From: Echinarachnius parma
Taxonomy: Eukaryota > Echinodermata > Echinoidea > Clypeasteroida > Echinarachniidae
Assembly: GCA_037951105.1 (NCBI GenBank)
Contig: JBAMJV010010660.1
Coordinates: 22,973-86,972 of the forward strand
Length of the DNA: 64,000 nt
Direction: 5' to 3'
Under the pieces are notes generated by a model. It had not been told where the DNA came from, ran no database searches, and worked only from the letters and a program-made list of their open reading frames with translations. Positions 34,856 through 46,184 of this stretch are shown here, piece after piece. Numbering within the stretch: the first letter of the stretch is position 1; each line of letters begins with the position of its first letter. Both the position numbers and the translations under genes were made by a program.

Positions 34856-37800
34856 CTATAGACAATAGCAACAAGATTATATTGATTTAGACAACTAATA
34901 ACATAACCGCCTATATGCAGTGATTGTGAGATTAAAGGCACAAATAAATCGATAGCGAAAAACGCTTGAGATGGTAAAAGTGGCAATGAAATAACGATTA
35001 TCTACACGTGGTTAAGGAAATCGGTAGAAAAGTGACGAAGAGGAGAGGAATGTGAAAAGGAGGATGAGATGGAGGAAATGGAAGATGAGGAGTGTGAGAA
35101 GAAAAAGGGGGAGACGGGGAGAGGAGGGGAGGGGAGAGAGAGAGTGGGGAGAAGGGGGAGGGAGAGTAGGGAGGAGGGGAGGGTATGAGGAGGAGGGGGA
35201 AGAGAATGGAGATAGGGACACAAATGTATGGGAAAATAAGATAAAGTAAAAACTTTTAAAAACGTGGAAAGGAAGAGATGTGTTTGAAATTGATTATGAG
35301 ATGGAAAGGACAGAGATACATTACATAGGACGGCAAATTGTTTGGAAGTTACCTTATCCGTTGAAATAGGGAACGGGAATCTCCTGTTCGATGATGTTGG
35401 TCTTGCCAGAAAGAGGAAGACCGCATGACCGAGAAAGGTTGTTGCCAACCCCACTGCGTTCGAAATGTTCGGACTGTGGACGACAAAACATCGGATCCAA
35501 AATCAAACAACTGACCGAAACTGTTAGACCTTATATGTAATGTTATCACTAACTGTTAAGACAAACAACTAAAACAAACAAAAAAGCAGAAATTCTTCAT
35601 CACAATGTTTATAAAATAATTATACATTATCATATTTACCATCAGAAGAGACACAGGCATGTAAGGGAAACTGTTATTCAGGTATCCCTCAGAAACATTT
35701 AAAATATTACGAAAAATACAAAGCTTTAATGAGTGCAGATAATCTGATATGAAAACTAAGGAGACATTTAGTCTTATTAAATACAAGTTTGCATCAAGTA
35801 TTTGTAAATTTCTGAAAGAAAATCTACGTCTGCTTGACTTCCATTATACATGTTATATAAGCCAGATAATAATGTATTGGCCAGAGATCAGTGGCGTAGC
35901 AAGGTCGCACTGATTGGGGGGGGGGGGGGGGGGTAGGGGGGGGGGGGGGCAAGCACAATTATTAGGGGGCAAACCTTATTTATTTCTTTGCTTTTTCAAA
36001 AATTGTCCCGTTATGTTTTTGTTTTTTTGTTGGGGGGGGGGGGGGTGGGGGGCACGTGCCCCTCAACCCCCCCCCCCCCCCCGTGCCCCACCCCTGTCGC
36101 TACGCCACTGCCAGAGATACTAACCTAGCAATCTCCAGGATGTTGAAGTAGGAGAGGCAGATGAGGAGGGGCTCCGCACAAAACCAGATCCCGAAGAAAG
36201 CGGCAAATGGCTTGTAAAAGACAGCCGTTCTTGGGTTATCTCTCGCCGTGAAGAAGGAACCGTATACAGTGATGTAGAAACCTTCGGAAAATCATGGAAA
36301 TGTAGTTGATTAAAGTCATATTGATAGTTATTCGATTAATGTATATAATTGTAACAATGTACACGATTGTTACGAAGGTGTACAATTATTTGCTTTCCTT
36401 CATGATCGGACATTGGTTCTTGCGCGTGCGTCAGAACGGTTGGTTCGCTAGTTCGTAGACATGTTTAAAAGCTTAGACTGGAAGAAGTAAGTTCTTATAA
36501 AAATCACTATGATAACAATCTGATTAAATGACTAACTACCTCTTAATCATTTATCATTTATTGTTTATTGAGTAAAGCTCACCAACAATGTTGATTCCAA
36601 CGATCCCACTCGCCACCACGATGGAGTTACTGAAGATGACGTCACGAGGGTCAAGAAGGACGTTCTGATAGACGAACATGGCCAGGTAGGAAGCAAGGTA
36701 GAGCGCGCCAAAGATCAAGGCTCTGGAGAATCCCTTCCGAGTGAAGCGTGTTCTGAAAGGGAAATAAGACATAAATAATGTGACGATTCTGCAAGTGTCA
36801 TGAGCGAAGTGACTAGTGACGTCACGAGGGTCGATTATATGAACATCGCAGATCAACCCTTTGGTGAATCCGTTCAGAGTGATGCGTGCTTTAAGACAGC
36901 AAAACATATTCATACACAAAATGAAAAAGAAAATCATTATTAGGTTATAAGGTAGTATATGCATAATGCAAAATGCATAATGCATAATAGTTTTGGTACA
37001 GTAAATTTCCACCCAATGATATCGGCCTACTTGAGCATGCCGAGAAAACCCATTTATTTTAGTCCGCTTTCATGACTTTGTCAATTTTCTTTTTAATGTT
37101 TCCTTTGTAATTTATTTTGTTATTTTTGTTTGTATGAAAACTTAACAAGCGCCAAGAGGCTCAATTGCAATTTGCGCTGTATAAATATTTATTATTATTA
37201 TTTGTATTATTATTATTGAATGAGAGGTCGGTCAGACTCACCTAGTGACGGAGAAGCCATTGGATAGAAGGAGTAGCATGGAGGCAAGGAGAACGCCAGA
37301 CAGGTACCGCGTCAGATCGGCTTTAAAGGAGAACAATTTCCAGTAGTTTATTTACAATTATTAAAGGAGAGACTTACTTAAAAAGAGATACATAATTAGG
37401 AAAGATGGCAAATCACTTAAACTAAACTAAAATTGTATCGAATATACCTTTGTAATTAAGAAATGAAAGTTATGTTCCCCCGAATACTTTGTAATGAGAT
37501 GTTGTTTTATTAAAAAGGTGGAAAGTTATGCCCGTGGGCTAATTTCATGTTAAATTCTTCTGAGAATACTGGGGCGAGAGAAAATGTGGTACATGTATCA
37601 ATGAAGACCGCATGATAGATAATAATTTAATTTGTGTGTGTTATGCCTAGGTTAAATTACCTGCATACTGGATCAAAGTGGATCGATTCCCCGAGCGGGC
37701 GAACCGATAGAGTCCACTGCAATGTAGCAACAGGCTGGTAGTCTGAAGCACCAGACTCAGATAGAACAGCTGGAACATCATGTGGAGAAATTTCCTCTTC

Positions 37801-40800
37801 GCCAGGGTAGCTATAGTAACGGTTACAGGATTATAATAAATAAGAAATCATAAATTGACACGTTAAAACTACGGTATAACATTTTTGTTATCAATTGGCC
37901 CATACTCTGAAATCTAATTCATCAAGACTTTCAATTCAGTCACAACTTAGCTATTCACAACTTTAGACTTCAGAGTACGGGCAAATGATATATATATATT
38001 GCATAATCACAATTTCCAAACAAATAGTACAATATTACAAAAAATATGCCTAAATCTAGCACTTACATCGAAAGCGGGTTGCTAGGTACGTCATAAGTAG
38101 ATATGCGATGAGAACACCTGTGTCCTGCCCTAGTACTACTGTAAACAAAAGATAAAGAAAGAAATATAAGAGATATAATATACAATCATGATTTGTTTTT
38201 GTATAATAGTCATACATTTCTAATGTTAGTATTTATTGTAAAGAATTTACCACAATTTTCAATGACGTAGCGTGGACATGCTGACCGGGGGTGCACGCCA
38301 ATTATTTGGAGGGAGGGGTCAGATCATAATTTGTGTATCTTTCTTTTATTTCACTATTTACACTTTTTGTTTGGTAAAATTGTTTTGCACCCCCTCTCCC
38401 TTCCCCGTAGTAAGTACGCTGACTATTTTATTTAGTTTGAATGCAACAAACAAATATAATGAGCTAACGTTTTTCATTGTCCGAAAATTCCCTCAGGAAC
38501 CCGTCGTTGCCGTTGGTCATGTGGAGGCGATATGTCAAGGTGTGAATTCCTGGTTGAACTCCATCACGACTCCGATTATGACCACAGTTGGTGAGATGAG
38601 CGAACCACCATCCCGGCTCGGAGGCATCGGAGAAGTCAATCGAGCCACGGCAGACCAGCATCTGAACATTGAGCAAAATACACAAAGGGAAAAAATGAAT
38701 GCACTTTCATTTCAATAACATTAACCATTATGAACAAACAAAATGTGACTGGAATCGGTGCAAGTGGTTTCAGCAATGAATAACAATTATAAGATATCTT
38801 TGTTTTTACTAAGACGTAGGCCTAGCTAAATTAGAAAAACAAGTATTGTTTAGTTTTGTTTCGAGGCGTAATTATAATCGTCTCCTAAATTTCATCATCG
38901 TAAAATCGCACATCTTTATTATCATCATGGTAATATATAAATATAGGTATATCAATGATTTTGTTTATTGCTACTCGTATTCCGATAGCTAATATGTGTG
39001 CAATTTTACAATCAAGTACTGGCTGGACCATAAACAATAATTCCAATATAGAACGAAAAATATGAATGTAAAAGTAATAATTATCTGAAGAAATAGCCTA
39101 CATTAGGGCCATCGTCCGTGGTCTCTATCTTGCAGTCATGGTCAGTGTTTCCAGTAAGTTCAATGTTGTGTCGTAGGTCCTCTACTCTCAGTTTTTGCTG
39201 ACAGGTCTGAAAAAGGAAGGGGGGGGGGGGGTAAGTATTTAAGAGAGAGGGAGAGAGGGGTAGGTATGCATCAAGGGTGAAATTTAGACATAGCACATGT
39301 CTTTAATTATTCATTACTTATTCATAAATAGCGCAGAAAGACAAGTTGATCAATTACTGTAATGTACACTTTAATCACAAAGATAATAGTTATCATTTGA
39401 ACCCTGACTTGAGTAAATATAAATATTGAATAATCAAAGTATAAACTTAACCATAAATTTGTAATAATTCCTCATTTAGCAAGACTTATGGTAGATCAAT
39501 AAGCAGACAGCATGCGTGAAAACATATTTATAAAGTTTACACGACAAAGTACTTGATACCAAATTATTTGGTTAAGATTATGGAGGATAGTTATAGTATT
39601 TGATGACCGAATCTTCTTACCAGTGTTTCTTCATTCGGTCTGATTGAAGTCCACTGGGAAGCGCTGTCATCAAATAACACGAGGCGGTAGCAACAGTAGT
39701 CCTGAAGATGAACCAACAGGGTGGACGATGAATACATTTCATTCACTTAATTTGATGTAACACTTTATAAAGGAAACGCATTATTACTTGAGTTAGAAGA
39801 TCCAGAACAAAATACAAAGCTAATTCAAAGTACATATTCAACAAATAAAACGGGAATTTATTAGAAGGTGTGCGGAGTCGGCGTAGAAGGATTAAGTGTG
39901 TTATTAGCCTGATTTTGGTTACCATATTAGTTACTCAATGGTTCTAAACCTTATGTAAATATTAAACCAGATTTATATTATTTTTTTTTAAATCAAAGTA
40001 CAATAGGAAATAATCCGGGGAAATAGTTCGAGATTCGTGAAAAGTAAATACAACATTTTACATCAAATATTATGTTAGCATGAATTACACATAACATTAC
40101 TTGATTTGTTTTGTATTGACACATTGTTGAACTTACAGAAGGGTAGCGGATCTCGTACTCCAACACATTTTCTCCTCCGTTGCCGAAGAAAAAGTTGTCA
40201 AGAAATACGAAATCCTGCATCAATACAAACATGATAATGGATAAATCACATGATAATCATAAATAAGTTTTTCAAAAAAATGTATATGGAAAACAGTATT
40301 TTTCATCATTCGCTTACATTAAAAGAATTATTAGGTCTTATACAAGTAACAACGCAACAAGCAAAGTTCGGAAGACGTTTAAGTCTTTTACGAACCGTAC
40401 TACTTTTTAAAAAGAAATACATCGACACACACGTAGTATTCTACTGCATTAATCAACTGTTGAAATTACAAATCAAAAGTTATGCCTAAACTGCTGTCTG
40501 AAGGTCAAACTTGTATAAATTAATATGGAAACTGTAAGTATTATACGGAAAGCAATATTCATAAAAGATTTTGTCGTTCTTGACAAAATACACCAAATAA
40601 TGTACCCATAGTAATTGAATTCACAATATATATCTATTCATTATATATCTATATTAATTTTGTCTTAGTTTTGCTGATTATTGTACATTTCTAAAAATCT
40701 CACCTGGTCCGAGTCGATTTGTCCATGTTTTACCTTGGCTTCAGACATGTTAGCAAGTAACAAGCCCAAAGCAAGGAAAACCACGAAAGCCTTGAATCTG

Positions 40801-40805
40801 TCCAT
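24316..40805 (-). CDS. TMEM145/GPR180-family seven-transmembrane protein, 25 exons
   Basis: CDS exons (high to low): 40704-40805, 40137-40214, 39621-39701, 39102-39206, 38469-38661, 38067-38138, 37661-37810, 37242-37320, 36583-36752, 36125-36281, 35353-35473, 34709-34855, 34038-34343, 33511-33759, 30317-30379, 29402-29926, 28988-29035, 28420-28488, 27753-28007, 27319-27432, 26830-26901, 25944-26408, 25458-25583, 24926-25039, 24316-24414. They total 3960 nt, 1319 aa, with every junction in phase and GT-AG. The order of signal peptide, FVFLDNFFF-type ectodomain, seven membrane segments and ARPTSSNRRFPF after the last helix matches vertebrate TMEM145, a relative of GPR180 and GPR107-like proteins. 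Vertebrate TMEM145 is about 490 aa; the extra length here is all tail. The exact orthologue (TMEM145 or GPR180-like) is unproven. It is probably a secretory-pathway or surface membrane protein; the ligand is unknown. Confidence 0.88.
28081..28127 (-). pseudogene. Decayed copy of TMEM145-like exon 18
   Basis: The plus-strand stretch with ATCTTTGGAGCTTAGGACTC then AATGATGAGAGTAAC resembles exon 18 at 28440-28488 (ATCTTTGGAGCCTCGGTCTC then ATTGATGATAGTAAC). The flanking intron also shows local tandem similarity (about 28520-28600 with 28622-28700). It looks like a failed exon duplication. Confidence 0.5.
31266..32978 (-). pseudogene. Retroposon reverse transcriptase
   Basis: An open frame of 570 codons. 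Core motifs are present in order: AWKLARVSPIYKGGD, NYRPISVLPVLSKVLEKL, AQFGFRPNFSTCLALL, VTLDLKKAFDLI, GVPQGSIIGPLLF and the catalytic LYADDTCLYF. Catalytic aspartates are intact. The frame breaks at about 31270, just after KSKLASALY, into the C-terminal segment at 30770-31270, which has KGLIQPHLDYCSIIW and LFNSLPEHVRLL. Confidence 0.9.
33022..33312 (-). pseudogene. Retroposon endonuclease, C-terminal half
   Basis: YVVVWYRPPDSP, YIVIGDLNCDI and LKHTRIT are the YRPP, GDxN and T-R-I/T motifs of the apurinic-type endonuclease of L2/CR1/Jockey elements. The usual final SDH motif (ITLSDHYMIVA) follows in another frame at about 32970, showing a small frameshift near 33020. Confidence 0.85.
35035..35215. 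repeat. Purine-only tract in TMEM145-like intron 11
   Basis: About 180 bp almost wholly A and G on plus (GAGGAGAGG- and GGGGAGAGG-type words). Such a tract can form triplex DNA, and it accounts for the Ser/Pro-rich frames on the minus strand, which are not genes. Confidence 0.8.
35353..38138 (-). CDS. TMEM145-like exons 6-11: seven-transmembrane core
   Basis: Predicted helices, approximate residues: TM1 188-208 (GVLIAYLLMTYLA), TM2 217-243 (MMFQLFYLSLVL), TM3 264-285 (YLSGVLLASMLLLLSNGFSV), TM4 298-318 (LIFGALYLASYLAMFVYQ), TM5 328-352 (IVVASGIVGINIVGFYITVY), TM6 365-392 (FAAFFGIWFCAEPLLICLSY), TM7 399-421 (AVGLATTFLGHAVFLFLARP). GFSVTR after TM3 and the LLDPRDV loop after TM4 match TMEM145 GFTVTR and FFDPGQV as I recall them. 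Intron phases are mixed (1,1,2,1,2), unlike the tail. Confidence 0.88.
35889..36110. mobile_element. 222-bp hAT-like MITE with 8-bp target duplication
   Basis: The ends are CAGTGGCGTAGC and GCTACGCCACTG, flanked by CCAGAGAT on both sides (35881-35888 and 36111-36118). An 8-bp duplication and CAG ends are hAT characters. The interior holds long G and C runs. Partial relatives with GTAGC near an end and a G-run occur at about 38262-38420 and 43200-43330. It lies 14 bp from exon 10. Confidence 0.85.
37090..37215. repeat. Dispersed repeat end with GCGC-TATAAATA-TTATT tail
   Basis: CGCCAAGAGGCTC, GCGCTGTATAAATA and a TTATTATT run. Related short pieces lie at about 6380-6440 (TTTATATAGCGC, inside the 5' LTR) and 50815-50875 (TTTGTATAGCGCCTC). 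It looks like the 3' end of a retroposon family with a TTA-type microsatellite tail. Confidence 0.55.
38469..40805 (-). CDS. TMEM145-like exons 1-5: signal peptide and ectodomain
   Basis: Residues 1-34 hold a signal peptide (MDRFKAFVVFLALGLLLA) and then a VKHGQIDSDQ stretch. Exons 2-3 (35-87) carry FVFLDNFFFGNGG, EYEIRYPS, DYCCYRLVLFDD and SQWTS, matching the cysteine-containing start of the TMEM145 ectodomain. Exon 4 holds two cysteines. Exon 5 has SEPGWWFAHLTNCG and HMTNGNDGFLREFSDNE, the family segment just before the first helix. Introns 1-4 are phase 0. The donor after exon 5 is GTTAGC, weaker than the others but the only one that keeps frame with exon 6. Confidence 0.85.
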
Positions 40806-42170
40806 GTTTCTCGAGTTGCAAGCTTGATGCTTACTTCTCGAAAAAAAACTTTTTGAGAATAATTCTCAAAACCAACTGGAAGCAGTTTTAAGTGCTGTCA
40901 GAAAGCCGATAATTAGCATAAACTGAACTGATACAAATAGTAGTCAGAGAGCATAATGAGGGATTTTGTTTGATTTCCATGATTTGCATACAGCAGTTAC
41001 CAAGAATACGCGCATCTGTGACGTAACAATACTACGCGCATGTGTATACGCATTACGTAACAATTAAAATGATCACTTTAGCAGGTGCGTCATTACTGAA
41101 GTTATCAGTGACGCAATAATGAAATGCGCGCATAACGCAATGACGAAACAATTAAATATACAATTATTAGTGCACCATTACCGGCTATAACAAGCAAGCG
41201 GCAAGCACTTAACCATTTAAAATATATAAGTATTGCATTAAAATATGCACCATGGAACGTTATAATGTGATTTATTAACTTTGTGAAAATTAAACCGGCT
41301 AAATCACTTGGAGCTTTCACACTCCTCTTGTACTTTGTTGTTTGGCTCAAGTCATGGTAATATAAGAATGAGATGCGTCTTGATTGTTAGAATGTCTCCC
41401 AAATTATGGAGATATCTATAGATTACATTTTAAAGCGTCTGTGAACGCTTTCGACCGTAGGCGAGAGTATCCTAATTCGGAGACTAAATCCGCCATAGTA
41501 TCCGAATTCGTATACACGTGGACGAGCGAGATAAAATCAGACACCGATTTACTCTTTTTTTTCTCTAGGTAAACATTATTCCTTTTCTATGAAAATCTTA
41601 GATTTCATGCTAAAGAATCTTCCGATGATATTGGTATATGATCGAAGTGAAAATATCACTTTTGGGGAATAAATAGGCCTACACACAAATAAATAAAGGT
41701 TCAAATTGCACCATTAAGGCCCCATTAACGCTATTCAAAACGCTGCTACAACAGCAGCTTCATCATGTTCATATCACTAGATGATGTCCACATATTAATG
41801 GAAAATTGCAATCCTGTTTGCACCGATTCGTATTTAATCATATTAGTTTATTTAAATATGTGATAATTTGCCAATATGTGTGTGTGCCCTCCCTCTCTCT
41901 CTTTCTCTATCTTATTTACCTTTCTCGTTTAAGCAATCTTATTATATCTGTTTCATCGACTTAAAGTGATCCATTAACACCATGGTTCCCCCCCCCCCCC
42001 CCCCGAAAGTGATATATCATTTTAGGACACTTCTGAAAAATTCCCTATTTACGTAAAATTTGTATACACGTAAGTGAATATTGATGTCAGTATGTATCAC
42101 CTACCATTGCCTACTGCCCATTGAATTTGATTACAATCGAAAAGCGTTCCGGGACGCTTTTCAATTCAAT
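40806..42170. other. Intergenic, TMEM145-like 5' flank
   Basis: No gene is visible. 41280-41500 resembles 47100-47290 (ACTTGGAGCTT, then TTGTTTGGCT / TTGTTTAGCT, and AAAGCG words), so it is part of a diverged repeat. A (C)16 run lies near 41990. The promoter of the TMEM145-like gene should lie just above 40805, but no TATA box or initiator could be identified with confidence. Confidence 0.5.
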
Positions 42171-42172
42171 CA

Positions 42173-42718
42173 TAAACTGGGCTCCAAAAGAAACTTATCA
42201 CTTCTTCAGAGCGACACACATTAAAATCCAAAGCATAAAAATTAATCATAATTGGGCATAGATTAGCTATAATACCCCTTATCAAGCTCATCTATATAAA
42301 AAAAAAAAGTTTGCTTTAGTCAACAAAGAATAAAATAAGGTGAAATCGCAAGAGGTCATTTTTCAAAAATCACAGAAACTGCTCGCCTTCCGGGCACAGA
42401 GCTCGGTACGGACAAAAGCCAGTCTAGTGGTTACATAACCTGCTTTGAAGTTGAATGAATAGCTATTGAAAGTTCTGAATAGACCGCCTTTCGTGGAGGT
42501 TCGCAGCGAGCAGTTTCTGTGATTTTTGAAAAGTGACCTGTAGTGATTCCATCGCATTTTTCTCTTTTTTGGCAAAAGCAAACTTTTATATTTTCAGATA
42601 TGCTTCATAAGGAGAATGGTAGCTTATCTGTGTCTAATTATGATTCAATTTGATGCTATGGATTTTAGTGAGCGTCGCTCTGAAAAAGTGATAAGTTTCT
42701 TTTGGAGCCCAGTTTATA
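42173..42718. mobile_element. ~545-bp foldback MITE
   Basis: The ends TAAACTGGGCTCCAAAAG and CTTTTGGAGCCCAGTTTA are inverted with AAACTTATCACTT continuing inward. A second inverted pair lies inside (TCAAAAATCACAGAAACTGC near 42363 and GCAGTTTCTGTGATTTTTGA near 42512). TA at each end fits a Tc1/mariner-type target. The palindrome AAAGCGTTCCGGGACGCTTT lies just outside at about 42141-42160. Confidence 0.8.
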
Positions 42719-43597
42719 TACCTCTATTGTTAGGGAGACATTGGATAAATCAAAATCCATTTCATGCTTCTGTTACCATTTATAAGCCAAATAACCAGAA
42801 GAGGAAGTAGGCCCACGTAAGCTCCAAATAATTTGGTTCAGTTTCAATTACGCCGACATTTTACAAACACCAAGTCATTTCAAGTTCAGTGCTAAAGCCA
42901 GTGATACACACTTTCGCTGTCTTTCAGCACCATACTTGAAATGTCCTTATGTATCACTTTATATTGGTCCACCAACTTTGTCAATTTCAACCAATGCCAT
43001 TTTATTATAATTGAATGAATGGGTTTTGTTTTGTCTAACGTGTCCCTAATTATGAAGATATTTATGACTGATACTATCAAGGAACCCTATTCGATTGTAC
43101 GATCGTCAGTCAGACTATCGGCAGTATAGGTTATAACATTTGCAAATTTCACTTAAATTAAATAGGTAACAGTGTTTCTTTTACATAAAAACTTTCAAGT
43201 GGTGTAGCTATACATGGGATGGTGGAGGGGGGGGGGGGGGGGGGGCACGTTCCTCCCAATTATTTGATACAAATAATTACTAAAACATATGGGGGAAATT
43301 AGTGCAAAAATAAAGAAATACATAAGGTGCGCCCCAATCAGTCCGACCACGCTTCAGCACGCTACCATCACGAACACAGTGTAACAGTGATGAGCAAGGT
43401 CTCAAATATTACTTTTGAACAAATCTCATCAAGTTAATGGATAACTAATGGAAGACGTTAAAAGGGTTCCTTTCTTCAGCGGAATACTAAGTCTTTTAAA
43501 AAGTGTCTCTTATAACTTCCAAAACATGTTTATATTACATACAAAATAAAAAATTACGTGCGATATTTTATGTGTAATTTCTCCTTTCACACATAAA

Positions 43598-43690
43598 CTC
43601 ACACACACACAAGCACGCACACACACACACACATACGTGCGAACACACACCCACACATGCACACCAGACACACACACACACAGTGACACA
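43598..43690. repeat. CA-rich microsatellite
   Basis: An interrupted (CA)n tract with CACG and CACAC variants. The cysteine/valine-rich minus-strand frame across it is low complexity and not a gene. Confidence 0.9.
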
Positions 43691-43802
43691 CAGCCACACA
43701 TGCACAAACACATATCCATTATCTTACGAGACCATACTTTGGAAGAACACTACTATGCTTGATTAAAGTAGGTACAATAACTTGTTTGACATTCAATGAC
43801 TA

Positions 43803-43897
43803 TTAACCCATTCAGGACGGACTAATTTATGGTATAACATGCATTCGTCATAGACACCTAACCCCAGTATTTTTGGGACTAGTCCTGAACGGGTTAA
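43803..43897. mobile_element. Miniature inverted repeat, TTAACCCATTCAGGAC family, copy 1
   Basis: The ends TTAACCCATTCAGGAC and GTCCTGAACGGGTTAA are inverted. The middle has ACATGCATTCGTCATAGAC. It is the clearest of four copies of an ~95-bp family in this window (others at 51787, 52105 and 62161). Confidence 0.8.
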
Positions 43898-44395
43898 ACA
43901 TTAAAGGGGACCACCAGGCAAAGAACAACACATAATTATATGTTTTGGTACCGTTTTGTGATATCAAATAGATACCCAACATTTTGCAAAGGGCTGTGTA
44001 ATTCATAAACAAAGCAATTAATTTCCACCACTTACGGAACCACTACTATTTCCTGGTTCCATACGGGCCAAACATTTGCGAGTGCGCCAATCCTCTTCAC
44101 GCATACGTTTGTAGGCAATAGAATCCCGGGCGATTTGTTTGCTTCGCACACCGTTAGTCTTCGCAATTCAGACCGCATGAACGCATGCTTTAGAATGGTG
44201 ATGCGTTTTCCAATTATATATTTTTTCTGAAAACATATTTTTGTGAACTTGTTAATGGAATGGAATACTAAAGATGTTACCTTTCTATAATAAGAATATT
44301 ATTTTTGGATGGTGGTACCCTTTCAACAGTCCATGGTCCATTATTCAAGGAAGTCTTCTTTGTGGTCTGATCCTAATGTAATTACATAATATACA

Positions 44396-44573
44396 CCAGG
44401 GCCCCGTTGCAGAAAGAGATTCAATCGATTGTAAGTTACAATTAATTGTAAGTCAGATCATGTGTTCTCAATGCGCAAATCTGATTGGTTGATTGGTTGA
44501 ACGTGCAAAGTTTTTGACTTACAAACAATTGTAACTTACACTCGATTGTATCTCTTTCTGCAACGGGACCCAG
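44396..44573. mobile_element. CCCGTTGCAGAAAGAG foldback family, copy 1
   Basis: CCCCGTTGCAGAAAGAG to CTCTTTCTGCAACGGGACC, almost fully palindromic. Inner ATCGATTGTAAGTTACAATT is mirrored by AATTGTAACTTACACTCGAT. The loop holds CTGATTGGTTGATTGGTTG. Four copies occur in the window. Confidence 0.8.
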
Positions 44574-44814
44574 AACACTCACACTCACTCAAACACTATA
44601 AACATATAAATAGCTGCATACATACGGCTGGTTACAAAATTCAGCGCATTTAATTTCTCAGATTAACAAGTGGAAATCTATACCCTATGTATTTTGTACA
44701 ATTCTTACAATAATCAGAGAAAGACAACATTCATTGACATTGGCAGAGGATTAAAACATAATGAAGAAGGCATGGAGGAAAGGTATGCAAGTAAAAAATA
44801 CACAATAGATGTAT

Positions 44815-44956
44815 AAGGCCCCCCCAAAAAATTTGTTTGATTGGCGTAATGGGCAACCAAAAATTAGAGTAGGTCGGTAGGGATTTTTTTTTTTTTCTTT
44901 GCACAAATACACAAAAACACACACATAACACATCGCAATTGCAAATTCTATTGCAA

Positions 44957-44989
<33 letters not shown>

Positions 44990-45085
44990 TTATTTTTAAA
45001 ATAAAATTCAGAAAAAACTTCTAGGGTCGGCGTGCATTAGCGCCGGTATTTTTAGGGGCGGGCGGGTTACGCCAATCCAACCATT
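44815..45085. mobile_element. Possible miniature element with poly-T tracts
   Basis: TTGATTGGCGTAATGGGCAA near one end and GGTTACGCCAATCCAACC near the other are inverted. Between them are long T runs (44887 and 44958 regions) and GGCGTGCATTAGCGCCGGTA. Boundaries uncertain. Confidence 0.4.
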
Positions 45086-45282
45086 TATTTTTCATGGCCT
45101 AATAGTCAATGTTAAACACATTTACCTAAGGCACTATTAACATGGTAAACATGAATATACTTATTCCATTTATAAAATCAATTATTCAACATTACCTTGA
45201 ATGATACCTTCATTCATGTCAGCCTGAAAGTTAAAAATAACACATGCGATGCAAAACGTGTGCACCTGTACAATAATATGTG

Positions 45283-45452
45283 ACAGGGGCAGGAAGAGAT
45301 GCAATCGATCGTAAAGAAGCAATTAACTGCACGTCAGATCATCATGCGTCTAAATGTGTGAATATGATTGGTTCAAATGTGCACATTTTCTGACTTGCAA
45401 TTAATTGCAACTTCACTATCGATTTATTGCAAATCTCTCTGCAACTGGGCCC
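45283..45452. mobile_element. CCCGTTGCAGAAAGAG family, copy 2
   Basis: A diverged copy (GGGGCAGGAAGAGATGCAAT to CTCTCTGCAACTGGGCCC) keeping the ATGATTGGTT loop motif. Confidence 0.65.
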
Positions 45453-46184
45453 AACTCTGGCATAATCAGGTTCTTGTTTTGCATTTTTGGAGGATTTTGA
45501 CAATATTTGAATTCTAGATCCCTTTAAACCGAACAACTAGTTGCAACACACAAGTGATCACTAGAGCACATTTGAATGTGTTTACATTGTAAAAATATAG
45601 CTTACCATACACAGGTAAATTTCCTTGTGGTTTAAATTGAAAACTCACAACAAATAATTCTCTGTAGAATTCCCGGACTAAAAGTGAAAACAAAATCCTA
45701 CAATGAAGTACTTAAATAGATATTACCCTGCATTATCGAAATAGTGATATGAATGATAGTTATCACAAAATGTATATACAGATTACAGTACATAATACCT
45801 TTCCTAAATAGCAAATTATGAAATGACATCATGGCAAGCAACACAAAAGAGAGACACATTATTACAGGGTTGTTTGATCTAAAATGTCACAAGCATGTCA
45901 TATTTATCCTCATCTATCTACTCTAAACTGTCCACATGATTTGTTTACCAGCAGGCCCTTTAATGAGGTAGAAACTAGATATCCTTTGGTTTATCATACA
46001 AGCACAAGAATATTGACATACATAATATAGTTTTAAAGAAGTGCAGAAATGCAAATAGCTCATAATTCTAAGAATGCTCTTTTCAAGCTTGGATCTTCGA
46101 CTGCACGCAGTCATATGATTATTATTAAAAACAAATACTTTTCAAGCTAGTATATAAATGTATATAATACAAATAACATGTAAC

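Noticed and set aside
34985-35454. 150-codon minus frame continuing past TMEM145-like exon 11
   Set aside because: Only 35353-35473 is exon; the rest is the purine tract of intron 11 read on minus after a good GTAACT donor.
43510-43719. Cysteine/valine-rich 69-codon minus frame
   Set aside because: Translation of a CA microsatellite.
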